Source: JBOFGK01 sp051649085
GTDB lineage: Bacteria; Bacillota_I; Bacilli_A; UBA3375
Length of the DNA stretch: 64,000 bases
Assembly: GCA_051649085.1 (NCBI GenBank)
Contig: JBOFGK010000060.1
Span: 16,119-80,118, forward strand
Direction: 5' to 3'
Positions 42,334-50,592 of this stretch are shown piece after piece. Under the pieces are notes generated by a model. The model was given only the letters and a program-made list of their open reading frames with translations, did not search any database and was not told the origin of the DNA. Within the stretch, counting starts at the first letter, position 1. The number at the start of each line of letters is the position of its first letter. A program made the translations under genes and the position numbers.

Positions 42334-43372
42334 GTTAGGTTTTGCGCTAGTTGGATATGGTGGAATGGGAGGTCATCATATTCAGGCGATTCAGGCACAT
42401 CAAATATTTGACATACGTGGAATTTTCGATATTTCAGACTCAGCAAATAAGCGAGCACATGAAAATGGCTTAAATGTTTATTCAAGTCTAAATGAGCTAA
42501 TTGATGATGAGCATGTACAAGTTGTGCTAGTTGCAACACCAAATGATTCACACATGCCAATAGCAACTGCTTTAATGAATGCTAAGAAGCATGTAATTGT
42601 GGAAAAACCGGCAGCGATGAATCTTGAAGAATTAAAAATGATGATTGCTTGTGCTAATCAAAATAATGTTAAGTTTACAATTAATCAAAATCGTCGCTTT
42701 GATTTCGACTTTTTAACAGCAAGAAAAATTTATCAAGAACGCCAAGTCGGAGATGTTTTTCATGTTGAATCAAAAGTTTTCGGCTCAAGAGGAATACCTG
42801 GTGATTGGCGTGGCCAAAAAAAACATGGTGGAGGAATGTTATTTGATTGGGGAATCCATCTATTAGATCAAATGACTTTGTTTACGCAAGCTGAATTAAC
42901 TTCGTTGTACTGTCAATTTAGTCATGTAAGTAACGAAGAAGTTGATGATGGCTTTAGAGTTCATTTGACATATGCAGATGGGATGACTGCATTAGTTGAA
43001 GTTCAAACTTGCAACTTTATTGAAGTACCAAGATGGTATATATGTGGGAACAACGGAAGTGCAAGTATTAAGCTTTGGGAAGAAGTTGGAAAAGTTGTAA
43101 CTTTAACAAGTTGGGATAGTAAAGATGTTAAACCGATTAGAGCGGGAAGTGGTTTTACGAAAACGATGGCTCCAAGAACAGGTGACATCAACGAAGTTAC
43201 TAGAGATGTTGAATTTATTTTTGATGACGAGAAAAAAATTTATTATAATTTCATTGATGCAATCAAAAATGATGCAGAATTGATTATCAGTCATGAATCA
43301 TTAGTAAAAACATTTGGTTTAATTGAAAATTGTTTTGAATCAGCACTCGAAAATAAAGTGATTAAATTTTAA
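42293..43372 (+). CDS. Gfo/Idh/MocA-family oxidoreductase, second
   Basis: A 359-residue relative of the preceding protein: ALVGYGGMGGHH is the NAD(P) motif, VATPNDSHMP and HVIVEKPAAMN follow, then GGGMLFDWGIHLLDQM in the catalytic domain. The start is uncertain. The ATG at 42293 overlaps the upstream gene by 41 bases with only a weak ribosome site; a TTG at 42326 would give a more usual N-terminus close to the Rossmann strand. Two such enzymes side by side suggest either sequential oxidation and reduction or one active and one accessory subunit. Confidence 0.88.
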   Translation: MNQPKAISRSTLTKLGFALVGYGGMGGHHIQAIQAHQIFDIRGIFDISDSANKRAHENGLNVYSSLNELIDDEHVQVVLVATPNDSHMPIATALMNAKKHVIVEKPAAMNLEELKMMIACANQNNVKFTINQNRRFDFDFLTARKIYQERQVGDVFHVESKVFGSRGIPGDWRGQKKHGGGMLFDWGIHLLDQMTLFTQAELTSLYCQFSHVSNEEVDDGFRVHLTYADGMTALVEVQTCNFIEVPRWYICGNNGSASIKLWEEVGKVVTLTSWDSKDVKPIRAGSGFTKTMAPRTGDINEVTRDVEFIFDDEKKIYYNFIDAIKNDAELIISHESLVKTFGLIENCFESALENKVIKF

Positions 43373-43398
43373 CCGATAAATAATAAAGTAGGAGTAAA

Positions 43399-44160
43399 AT
43401 GAATTTTGGTGTACAATTATATTCAGTAAGGGAGCATTTAACAGAAGAGCAATTAAAGTCAACGTTAATGCATTTAAAATCATCGGGATTTGATTATGTG
43501 GAAATTTTCAATTATGAATCGATTGAAAAGTTTCAAATGTTTGTAACATTATGTACAGAACTTGATTTGGCAATAAGTGGTGCTCATGTTGGGATCGAGG
43601 AGTTATTGACAAAACAAGACGAAATTAACGAAATGATTGCATTGGCAAACTTAAAATACATTGCAATTCCATGTATAAATAGTAGTAAAAGAGATCGTAT
43701 TTCATTTGAAAAATTAGCAGTAGATTTAGAAAAAATATGTGCTTTATATCCAAATGTAGAAATTTTGTATCACAATCATGCATTCGAATTTCCAAAAATT
43801 GATGAAGAAAGTGGTTTTGAAATTCTTTTGAAAAACTCTAAAGTTAAATTTCAATTTGACACACATTGGCTTCATCAAGGTGGCTATGATGTAGTAGATT
43901 TTCTAGAAAAAAATCAATCTCGTATTGGTTCGTCAATGCATATTAAAGAAGTTCAAACACTACTTAAAAGTGAATGGGAAGTTGAGACAATTGATGGATC
44001 AATTGGGACAGGCAATTTACCAATTAAAAAAATAGTGGAAGTTTGTCAAAAGCAAATAAACTATTTAACGCTAGAACAAGAAGTTGGACAAACCGATGAT
44101 ATATTAAATGATCTTCGTATTGGATTAAGAAACGTAAAGAAAGTGCTTGATGTACATTGA
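43399..44160 (+). CDS. Sugar isomerase/epimerase-like TIM-barrel protein, second
   Basis: A 253-residue xylose-isomerase-like TIM barrel, last gene of the cluster. Candidate active-site residues are ILYHNHAFEF (His, Glu), FQFDTHWLHQGG (Asp, His), SMHIKE (His) and LTLEQEVG (Glu). GTAGGAG precedes its start 26 bases after the previous stop. It differs clearly in length and motifs from the first TIM barrel of the operon, so the two likely catalyse different steps. Confidence 0.87.
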   Translation: MNFGVQLYSVREHLTEEQLKSTLMHLKSSGFDYVEIFNYESIEKFQMFVTLCTELDLAISGAHVGIEELLTKQDEINEMIALANLKYIAIPCINSSKRDRISFEKLAVDLEKICALYPNVEILYHNHAFEFPKIDEESGFEILLKNSKVKFQFDTHWLHQGGYDVVDFLEKNQSRIGSSMHIKEVQTLLKSEWEVETIDGSIGTGNLPIKKIVEVCQKQINYLTLEQEVGQTDDILNDLRIGLRNVKKVLDVH

Positions 44161-44189
44161 AAATGATAAAATAACTTTTAAAATTAAAG

Positions 44190-44218
44190 AAAAACTGAGG
44201 TCAAATCCTCAGTTTTTT
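44190..44218 (+). terminator. Terminator of the isomerase/dehydrogenase operon
   Basis: AAAAACTGAGG-TCAAAT-CCTCAGTTTTTT, a perfect stem with T tract. Confidence 0.9.
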
Positions 44219-44265
44219 ATCTTTAAAGTTAGTTTATTTAAAAACTTTTGTGTAGCTTAAAACTT

Positions 44266-44919
44266 TTAATTAGTAAGTAATTCAACAAACTTTTGTGCTG
44301 TAATAATTGAAGATTGTGGGTTTTGACCAGTAACTAGTAAACCATCAACTTCAACATGTGCTTCAAAATTAGCTTTGGGAACAAAATTTGCACCATGTTC
44401 GATGAATTTTGTTTCAAGTAAAAATGGAACGACTGAAGTTAACTCAATTGCAGCCTCTTCAGCATTAGTGAATGAAGTTACAGTTTTATTATTTACTAAG
44501 TAAGAACCATCGCTTAACTTAACATTGACAAGTGCTGCTGGTCCATGACATACTGCAGCAATTGGCTTAGTCGTTTCGTAAAATTCAGCAATTAAACTCG
44601 CTAACTGTGCGTCAAATGGAAAATCAAACATTGTCCCATGTCCACCAGGGAAGAAAATTCCTGCATAATCTTGTGAATTTATTGAAGTAAGTGGTTCAGA
44701 ATCTTTAATTAAATCCAAATACTTTGATTCATTCGCTAATTCACCTAAACTTTTAGGGTCAACTGGAATTTTCCCACCTTTAATACTTGCAATTGTAATT
44801 TGATGTCCAGTCTCAATAAGTGCATCATATGGTTCAGCAAATTCACTTAACCAAACACCTGTTGCTTCATTATTGGGCATCATATCCGCTGTTGTTAAAA
44901 ACATTAATATTTTTTTCAT
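44266..44919 (-). CDS. DJ-1/PfpI-family protein (Hsp31-like glyoxalase/chaperone type)
   Basis: A 217-residue class-I glutamine-amidotransferase-like protein. The nucleophile elbow AAVCHGPAAL contains Cys124, the helix near the start has the conserved Glu (NNEATGVWLSEFAEP), and FFPGGHGTMFDFP and TSFTNAEE are typical of the Hsp31/YhbO-like branch that detoxifies methylglyoxal or protects proteins. The C-terminal GLLVTGQNPQSS also fits. It is divergent from an HxlR regulator with N-terminal Cys, an arrangement seen for aldehyde- or quinone-stress genes. Ribosome site AAGGAGAG. Confidence 0.88.
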   Translation of the reverse strand: MKKILMFLTTADMMPNNEATGVWLSEFAEPYDALIETGHQITIASIKGGKIPVDPKSLGELANESKYLDLIKDSEPLTSINSQDYAGIFFPGGHGTMFDFPFDAQLASLIAEFYETTKPIAAVCHGPAALVNVKLSDGSYLVNNKTVTSFTNAEEAAIELTSVVPFLLETKFIEHGANFVPKANFEAHVEVDGLLVTGQNPQSSIITAQKFVELLTN

Positions 44920-44982
44920 TACTCTCTCCTTGATTGTTTATTTAATTACAAAATAATTATACAAAATATAAACAACAAGTTC

Positions 44983-45039
44983 TAGTCATAAATTTGTGAC
45001 TATATATTAGTGACTAAAAATCTAAAAATATGCTATAAT
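44983..45039 (+). promoter_or_regulatory. Divergent control region of the DJ-1 and hxlR genes
   Basis: TAGTCA-N8-TGACTA (44983-45002) is a perfect inverted repeat, followed by TAGTGACTA (45008-45016). The last TGACTA occupies the -35 position of a promoter whose -10 TATAAT is at 45034-45039 (17-base spacer). These are good candidate sites for the HxlR regulator, giving self-repression and control of the DJ-1 gene. Confidence 0.6.
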
Positions 45040-45061
45040 TTAGTAGCCAAAGGAGGAGAAG

Positions 45062-45349
45062 ATGGAACTTTGTAATATTCAAATGTGTAACTTATATGAA
45101 ACGCATAAAATCCTCAAACATAAATGGTTATCACCGATTATTAAGCTGTTGAAAATAAATAAAAGTTTAAGTTTTACTGATTTACTGCAATCAATTGCTT
45201 ATATTTCAAACGGTCAATTATCTAAAAATTTATCGTTCGCAATCGAAAAAAAATTAATTGATCGAGATGAAAATGGCTATTATTTAACGAATAATGGTCA
45301 TCAACTATACGAAATAATCAAATTGATGGACGAATTCACAATTAATTAA
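45062..45349 (+). CDS. HxlR-family transcriptional regulator
   Basis: A 95-residue winged-helix regulator. The HxlR pattern is visible as HKWLSPIIKLLKINKSLSFTDL, then ISNGQLSKNLSFAIEKKLIDR and YYLTNNGHQLYEII. Two Cys at positions 4 and 9 lie in the N-terminal arm, where redox-sensing members such as YodB and HypR carry theirs. It should bind the repeats in the divergent promoter and respond to electrophile or oxidant stress; this is inferred. AGGAGGAG precedes the start. It overlaps the end of the convergent PEBP gene by four bases. Confidence 0.88.
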   Translation: MELCNIQMCNLYETHKILKHKWLSPIIKLLKINKSLSFTDLLQSIAYISNGQLSKNLSFAIEKKLIDRDENGYYLTNNGHQLYEIIKLMDEFTIN

Positions 45350-45846
45350 ACTCTACCAATTACTTGAATTTCATGTTTTTCAATCGACTTTGTTTCTAAC
45401 TGCTTAAGGAATTGATTGAAATGGAATGGTGATTCAAGTTCTAATTTTTGATCGTGTCCATATACAATTAAACTGTAATTATGATCTTTATCTGGTGGCA
45501 TTGGTCCTCCATAACCTGAAATTAAGTCATGTGCTGCAACTTCCATTAGTGGACTTGCAAAAGAATTAAATCCTCGATCATGTAAATCATCAAGCTGTGA
45601 AAAATTTTCAGGAATATTTCTTTCAGTTACATTTGCAACTAGCCAATGAATCCATGAAAAGTGGACAACTGGATATGAATCGTGATCAATAAGTACCCAA
45701 GAAATATATTTTGTTGTACAATCTTGGACTTCAAAAGGAAAACTAATAAATGGTACACCTTCAATTTGTTCAGGGATTGAACAGTGTTTCGTATATTTAT
45801 CAAATAATACATTATTTGTTGTTGCTTTTTCTACAATAATTTTCAT
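45346..45846 (-). CDS. YbhB/YbcL-family (PEBP/Raf kinase inhibitor-like) protein
   Basis: A 166-residue phosphatidylethanolamine-binding-protein-like protein. Visible features are ISWVLIDHDSYPVVHFSWIHWLVANV, the ligand-site segment GYGGPMPPDKDHNY and YSLIVYGHDQKLEL. The family's bacterial function is unknown. There is no signal peptide. It converges on hxlR with overlapping stops, so there is no room for a terminator between them. A second in-frame ATG is not needed; the ribosome site (GAAAGGAAAT region upstream) is only moderate. Confidence 0.88.
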   Translation of the reverse strand: MKIIVEKATTNNVLFDKYTKHCSIPEQIEGVPFISFPFEVQDCTTKYISWVLIDHDSYPVVHFSWIHWLVANVTERNIPENFSQLDDLHDRGFNSFASPLMEVAAHDLISGYGGPMPPDKDHNYSLIVYGHDQKLELESPFHFNQFLKQLETKSIEKHEIQVIGRV

Positions 45847-46011
45847 ATTAACGATACAAAATGCTTTTAAAACAATTTTGTATTTCCTTTCTATATTATA
45901 TTTTGTTTACGTTCTAATTATACCATTAAAAATAACGAAAAAAATACAAAAAAATGACTGATTTAATTGAAAATTAAGCAAGAAAATGTTATAGTAAAGA
46001 TAAGGGGTAAA

Positions 46012-47229
46012 ATGAATGAGTTATATAGAGATATCATAAAATACATTAAAAATAGTGTAAGTAAGCAAGTTTCAATCAGTGAACTTGCGAAAGAATTTAA
46101 CCGTGATCAACGTACGATAATAGCAGCAATTGAAGAGATAAATAATCGAATAAATAAGTGTCGGATTTTTCTGACGATTGAAAATAAAATGGTAGAAATT
46201 GATGCTGAACGTGAAGTGTTACTAGAAAAATATCCGTTAATTCAAAGTATTTTATTTGAGTATTATGATTTCTTTGAAATGATTTTGTACGATATACTTA
46301 CACCAAAAACTAAAACGATGGAACATATTGAAATGTTCTTTCTTTCAAATCGACAATTAAATTATCGTTTTGAAAAAACAATTGGAATGAGTTATGCGAA
46401 ATATAGCAAACAAACAGTAATGGAACGTTTTGCTATTTTTAAGCAAATTGCGCAAAAATTATACAACAGTACAACCTTGTTCCATTTTTGTAAATTGATT
46501 CTAAATCAAGAAAAAGATGTCATGAGAATAAAAAAAGCCGAAGAAAATTATTTGAACTTTCTCAAAGAAGAGCGACTTTTAGAAAAATTTATTTTGGAAG
46601 AAGAAATTCTAACATATCAAGTTATGTTTATTTTTCATGAAGTTTATGACCTTGATATTTCAAGTGTAAAATTAGAGAAAAAGCTGTTTCGAAATTCACA
46701 GGAATATTCAATCAAGTTTGAGCAAACACTTAAAAAGCTGGATTTTACGAAAACTCAACTTGTTAGTCTACTAATTGATGAATATTTATTTGGAGAAATT
46801 CGAGACTCAAAAATATTCGGAGGGACATCAAGTGATAAGCAGGAGATTGAAAAGTTTTGTGAACAATTAAAAAATGTTGATTTACCATTTACTACTGTTG
46901 CACCAGTTGATAAACTTAGGACAATCCAACACTGTGATTTAATTACATATGAATTCATTCGAAAATATCAAGGAGTACAAGTAGCTGTTAAATCAAAACT
47001 TGAATTTACAATAACTATTGTTTTCGAAAAACATTTATCAAGTTATTTTGATTTGTTTAAATTATTGAAAGATCAATATCCTAATATTCAAATAGAATTA
47101 CTTCCGTTACCTAATTTTAAGAGTAGTTCTTGCCCGAATAATATCCTATTTACATCAGAGCACTTAGATTATAGTATAATATCAATAAACACATTGAACA
47201 AAAAAAGTATTTTCGAATTATTAGGTTAA
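46012..47229 (+). CDS. Mga-like transcriptional regulator
   Basis: A 405-residue regulator-like protein. Residues 1-60 form a helix-turn-helix (VSISELAKEFNRDQRTIIAAIEEI), followed by a second helical, Lys/Glu-rich region (HTH_Mga/PRD-like, about 100-300) and a C-terminal alpha/beta domain (VAVKSKLEFTITIVF ... LLKDQYPNIQIELLP) that resembles a PTS IIB-type fold, as in Mga and AtxA. The ATG at 46012 follows AAGGGG; an upstream in-frame ATG at 45967 lacks a site. It stands alone, and its target is not evident. Assignment rests on domain order, not on strong motifs. Confidence 0.6.
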   Translation: MNELYRDIIKYIKNSVSKQVSISELAKEFNRDQRTIIAAIEEINNRINKCRIFLTIENKMVEIDAEREVLLEKYPLIQSILFEYYDFFEMILYDILTPKTKTMEHIEMFFLSNRQLNYRFEKTIGMSYAKYSKQTVMERFAIFKQIAQKLYNSTTLFHFCKLILNQEKDVMRIKKAEENYLNFLKEERLLEKFILEEEILTYQVMFIFHEVYDLDISSVKLEKKLFRNSQEYSIKFEQTLKKLDFTKTQLVSLLIDEYLFGEIRDSKIFGGTSSDKQEIEKFCEQLKNVDLPFTTVAPVDKLRTIQHCDLITYEFIRKYQGVQVAVKSKLEFTITIVFEKHLSSYFDLFKLLKDQYPNIQIELLPLPNFKSSSCPNNILFTSEHLDYSIISINTLNKKSIFELLG

Positions 47230-47456
47230 AAAAAGAACCACAAGCACTTGCTTGTGGTTTATAGTTTTAAGGGAATATGAAAAATAGTTTATAAGGATTA
47301 TATGAAAAATATTTTTGAGAATATGTAAATTATATTTAAATTATCTTTTGCATTTATTAATGTAATCCTATGTGATTACATATTAATTATACACCTCTTA
47401 AATGTAGTTAAAGTGAAGTAGTATGTTTTTCTTTTGTTTTTAACTAGAAATATAAT
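47227..47456 (+). repeat. 230-bp tandem element, copy 1
   Basis: Starts right at the stop of the Mga-like gene. It opens with hairpin AACCACAAGCA-CT-TGCTTGTGGTT followed by an AT-rich arm, has a central AAGGATTATATGAAAA, then TTTTGCATTTATTAATGTAA and the inverted repeat TAATGTAATC...GATTACATATTA. The first hairpin may also terminate the upstream gene. The short ORF after AAGGATT stops after eight codons here. Confidence 0.9.
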
Positions 47457-47688
47457 TAAAAAAAGAACCACAAGCATTTGCTTGTGGTTTATAGTTTAAG
47501 GGAATATGAAAAATAGTTATAAGGATTATATGAAAATAGTTTTTTTTGAGAACACTCATTTTATATTTATATTATCTTTTGCATTTATTAATGTAATCCT
47601 ATCTGATTACATATTAATTATATAACATATAAATGTGATTTAAGTGAATTTATGTGTTTTTGTTGTGTTTTTTAGTTAAAAAAATAAC
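47457..47688 (+). repeat. 230-bp tandem element, copy 2
   Basis: The same order of parts 230 bases later. The hairpin loop has one change. Here the small ORF remains open through the inverted repeat, giving the hydrophobic peptide listed separately. Confidence 0.9.
47506..47625 (+). CDS. Candidate small hydrophobic peptide inside copy 2
   Basis: A 39-codon ORF (or 31 codons from the ATG at 47530, which has AAGGA five bases ahead). The end is very hydrophobic: FIFILSFAFINVILSDYILII. In copies 1 and 3 stops or shifts interrupt it, although copy 3 has an alternative ORF MKIIFKLSFAFINVIL through the same region. The peptide would insert in the membrane, as type I toxins do. AT-richness alone can produce such ORFs, so this is tentative. 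Confidence 0.22.
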   Translation: MKNSYKDYMKIVFFENTHFIFILSFAFINVILSDYILII

Positions 47689-47920
47689 TTAAAAAAGAAC
47701 CGCAAGCGTTTGCTTGCAGTTTATAGTTTTAAGGGAATATGAAAAATAGTTTATAAGGATTATATGAAAAATAGTTTTTTGAGAATATGAAAATTATATT
47801 TAAATTATCTTTTGCATTTATTAATGTAATCCTATATGATTACATATTAATTATACATCTTATACATGTAGTTAAAATGAAGTGAGATGTTTTTGTTGTG
47901 TTTTTAGTTGTATTAATAAG
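47689..47920 (+). repeat. 230-bp tandem element, copy 3
   Basis: Starts 232 bases after copy 2. Its first hairpin reads AACCGCAAGC-GTTT-GCTTGCAGTT: the fifth pair has changed from A:T to G:C on both sides compared with copy 1, which keeps the stem. The rest matches closely. Confidence 0.9.
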
Positions 47921-48005
47921 AAGTAAGAATAGTTGATCTACTATTGCTGTCGTTGGGAAAACTTTGTTGAATAATAAAAATAATTTAGAAAAATTAAAAA
48001 AAAGA

Positions 48006-48034
48006 TTGACAAGAAAATACTTTTCTGTTATACT
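48006..48034 (+). promoter_or_regulatory. Promoter of the padR operon
   Basis: TTGACA (48006-48011), 17-base spacer, TATACT (48029-48034). The predicted start lies about 40 bases before padR. Confidence 0.85.
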
Positions 48035-48080
48035 CTTTATTGAGAAGTGTTAAAGAAGAGCGGCAATGGAAAGGAAAGTG

Positions 48081-48395
48081 ATGAACAACCAACTTAAAAA
48101 AGGAATCTTAGAAATGGTTATATTAAGTTTTTTACTTAAAGAAGAAATGCATGGATATTTAATTGTTCAAAAATTAGATCCATTTATAAAAGTAAAAGAA
48201 TCGTCAATTTATGTTATTTTAGTTAGACTTGCTCAAAATGGCTATTTAAATGTTCGAAGTGATATGAACGGGGCGAGAATGGTAAAAATGTATTCAATCT
48301 CAGATAGTGGGCGTAAGTATTTAGATGTTTTATACGAACAATGGGAAGAGATAACATACTTAGTAGATTTTTCAAGAAAGGATGAAAATGTATAA
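48081..48395 (+). CDS. PadR-family transcriptional regulator
   Basis: A 104-residue PadR-type winged-helix repressor: MNNQLKKGILEMVILSFLL, then EEMHGYLIVQKL, SSIYVILVRLAQNGYL and KMYSISDSGRKYL. The ATG at 48081 gives the standard N-terminus and follows AAAGGAAAG; the ATG at 48066 has a poor site. It starts an operon with a HAAS-type membrane protein, the usual partner of such regulators, and probably represses its own promoter until an envelope-stress or drug signal arrives. Confidence 0.92.
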   Translation: MNNQLKKGILEMVILSFLLKEEMHGYLIVQKLDPFIKVKESSIYVILVRLAQNGYLNVRSDMNGARMVKMYSISDSGRKYLDVLYEQWEEITYLVDFSRKDENV

Positions 48396-49530
48396 TAAAG
48401 AAGATTTTTTACGTGATGTTTTAAAAGAATTGCGTTACTACAAACTAAAAGCAAATGATAAGAAAAATATTGTTGCACAAATAACAGATATTGTTGATCA
48501 AATTAATGAGAATGAAATTAACTCATTTGGTAGTCCACGAGAGTTTTTAAATGATTTATTTGAGCTTAATAATTTAAATCCTCGTCGTCATAATCCGAAA
48601 TATGGAAAGAAGATTAGTGATGTTTTGTTCAGGTTAGCATTTGGATTTTTATTTTTAGGTTTTGGGCTTAATTTTGTAATGGAACTAAATATTAAAATTA
48701 TTTGGATGATATTTTTATTTATCTTTGCAATTGCGTCTTTTTTTCGAGAAAAAATTTTCATTGGAATTATTGCATTAGGTGGAGCGTTTTTTATTTTAAG
48801 CAAGCAATTTTTCTTAGCAAGATTTGATGCGCAAAATTTGTTAAGTGTTGTTTTAGCAGCAATCTTTATTACGATTGCAGTTAAAATTTTATTTGGAAAT
48901 AAAAAAACTAAAAAACGTAGTAAGTTTTCAAATGATTTTTCAAGTTATGATTCTTTTGAGGATGAGAATTGGTCAAAGGAAAAAGTTTATTCTAAAGTAA
49001 GTGATGATCTAACTGATCAAATAAATCAAGAACAATTTGAACGTATGAACGCTTATAAATATGAATATGAATATAAATACAACGGTGAAAAAAATTATGA
49101 ATATTATCATGGTGATAAATATCAAAAGTACGAAGAAGAAATTCCACCGAATGGATCATGGCAAACAAGATTTTCAGAATTTAAAAATTATGAAAATAAT
49201 GAGACGCTTAAGCTAAATTGTAAATTTACAGGAATGCGTAAGAAATTAACGACTGAAATCGTGAAATGCCTAGAAATAACAAATGTTTGTGGAGCAGTAT
49301 ATGTTGATTTAACAGAATTTACGTTTCCCAAAGGTGATTTATCAGTGAGTCTTAGAAATACTCTTGGTGGAATTCAAGTCTATTGTAATCAAGATACAAA
49401 TGTTGTCTTTTTACAAATTGATAATACTTTAGGGGGAATTGAAAATAAAGTTCAGAATCCACAAGCTAAAAACACAATTTATGTGATGGGACTTAACGAA
49501 CTTTCAGGGATAGAATTTATTCAAAAATAA
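48388..49530 (+). CDS. HAAS/LiaF-like membrane protein of the PadR operon
   Basis: A 380-residue protein. Residues 1-60 (NKEDFLRDVLKELRYYKLKAND and the following helices, ending SFGSPREFLNDLFE) match the HAAS/DUF1700 domain found next to PadR genes. Three or four membrane helices follow (about 75-165), then a charged, Tyr-rich linker (MNAYKYEYEYKYNGEKNYEYY), and a C-terminal beta-helical domain of LiaF/DUF4097 type (NTLGGIQVYCNQDTNVVFLQ, NTLGGIENKV). LiaF-like proteins report cell-envelope stress. The second ATG (48388) is best spaced from AAAGGA; the gene overlaps padR by eight bases. Function as a sensor is inferred. Confidence 0.75.
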   Translation: MYNKEDFLRDVLKELRYYKLKANDKKNIVAQITDIVDQINENEINSFGSPREFLNDLFELNNLNPRRHNPKYGKKISDVLFRLAFGFLFLGFGLNFVMELNIKIIWMIFLFIFAIASFFREKIFIGIIALGGAFFILSKQFFLARFDAQNLLSVVLAAIFITIAVKILFGNKKTKKRSKFSNDFSSYDSFEDENWSKEKVYSKVSDDLTDQINQEQFERMNAYKYEYEYKYNGEKNYEYYHGDKYQKYEEEIPPNGSWQTRFSEFKNYENNETLKLNCKFTGMRKKLTTEIVKCLEITNVCGAVYVDLTEFTFPKGDLSVSLRNTLGGIQVYCNQDTNVVFLQIDNTLGGIENKVQNPQAKNTIYVMGLNELSGIEFIQK

Positions 49531-49876
49531 AAGCCTAGAAAAGCATGCCAAGTATTATGAATATATTTGGTTTTGCTAATTATTTTAATTGGCTAATTCG
49601 TGTACATACAGAGGATTGGATCTAAAAGTAAAACAATATTAAGCTATTATTTATTAAGATATTTTTGTAATGGTTATGTTCCTATGCTTTAAATAATTGT
49701 CTAAACCCTAAGTCGTATTTTGCTTTTTTCGTAGATGGGTCAGTAAAAAGTGGTATAATAAATACAAGCCTCAAAGGTATGAAAATTAAGTATTGTATGC
49801 AAAAGAAACATAAAAGGTATAGAAAAACTAAAAAATGAAAAGTATTTGATAATAGTTGCAAATAAAAAGGAGAATA
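49531..49876. other. 346-base gap before the ABC transporter genes
   Basis: No gene or clear terminator is visible after the LiaF-like gene. A TATAAT at 49754-49759 without a good -35 may drive the ABC genes; the rest is AT-rich and featureless. Confidence 0.4.
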
Positions 49877-50584
49877 ATGAACGAAATATATCAAGCAAAG
49901 AATCTTGTTAAAGCATATCAAAGTGGAGAAGGGAAACTCTTTGCTTTAAATGATGTGAGTGTGGAAATAAATAAAGGTCAAATAACAACGATTCTTGGTC
50001 CAAGTGGAAGTGGAAAAACAACACTTCTAAATATGCTGAGTGGTTTAGATAATATTGATAGTGGTCAAATAATGTTTGAAGGTAAGGATATTGCGAAAAA
50101 TTCTCAAACAAAAATGACCAATTATCGACGTGAAAATACTGGATTTATTTTTCAAAGTTATAACTTGATTTCGACACTTACAGTTAGAGAAAATGTTGAA
50201 TTAGGTGCGTATCTTTCGAAAAATGCACTAGATATTGATCAGGTACTTGAAGAAGTTGGCTTAACGGAACATAAAGCAAAGTATCCTCATCAACTATCAG
50301 GTGGACAACAACAACGAGTGGCAATTGCTCGAGTATTAGTTAAAAATCCAAAAGTTATTTTTTGTGATGAACCAACAGGAGCACTTGATGAAAAAAGTGG
50401 AAGAATTGTCTTGGACCTATTACAAAAATTAAATGAAAAATATCATACTACATTAGTAATGGTTACACACAATCCGAACATTGCGCATATGTCAAATAAA
50501 GTAATCTACTTTAATAGTGGAAAAATTATTAATATCGTAGAAAATGAAAAAACGTTGTCTGCCTTTGAAATAGAATGGTCATAG
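49877..50584 (+). CDS. ABC transporter ATPase (MacB/LolD type)
   Basis: A 235-residue ATPase: Walker A GPSGSGKTT, Q-loop region FIFQSYNLISTLTVRENVELG, signature LSGGQQQRVAIARVL, Walker B VIFCDEPTGALD and the switch His in MVTHNPNIA. This is the subtype that pairs with FtsX/MacB-like permeases for lipoprotein, peptide or antibiotic handling. The ATG at 49877 follows AAGGAG; an upstream in-frame ATG at 49856 lacks one. The permease follows eight bases on. Confidence 0.93.
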   Translation: MNEIYQAKNLVKAYQSGEGKLFALNDVSVEINKGQITTILGPSGSGKTTLLNMLSGLDNIDSGQIMFEGKDIAKNSQTKMTNYRRENTGFIFQSYNLISTLTVRENVELGAYLSKNALDIDQVLEEVGLTEHKAKYPHQLSGGQQQRVAIARVLVKNPKVIFCDEPTGALDEKSGRIVLDLLQKLNEKYHTTLVMVTHNPNIAHMSNKVIYFNSGKIINIVENEKTLSAFEIEWS

Positions 50585-50592
50585 GGGGATAA

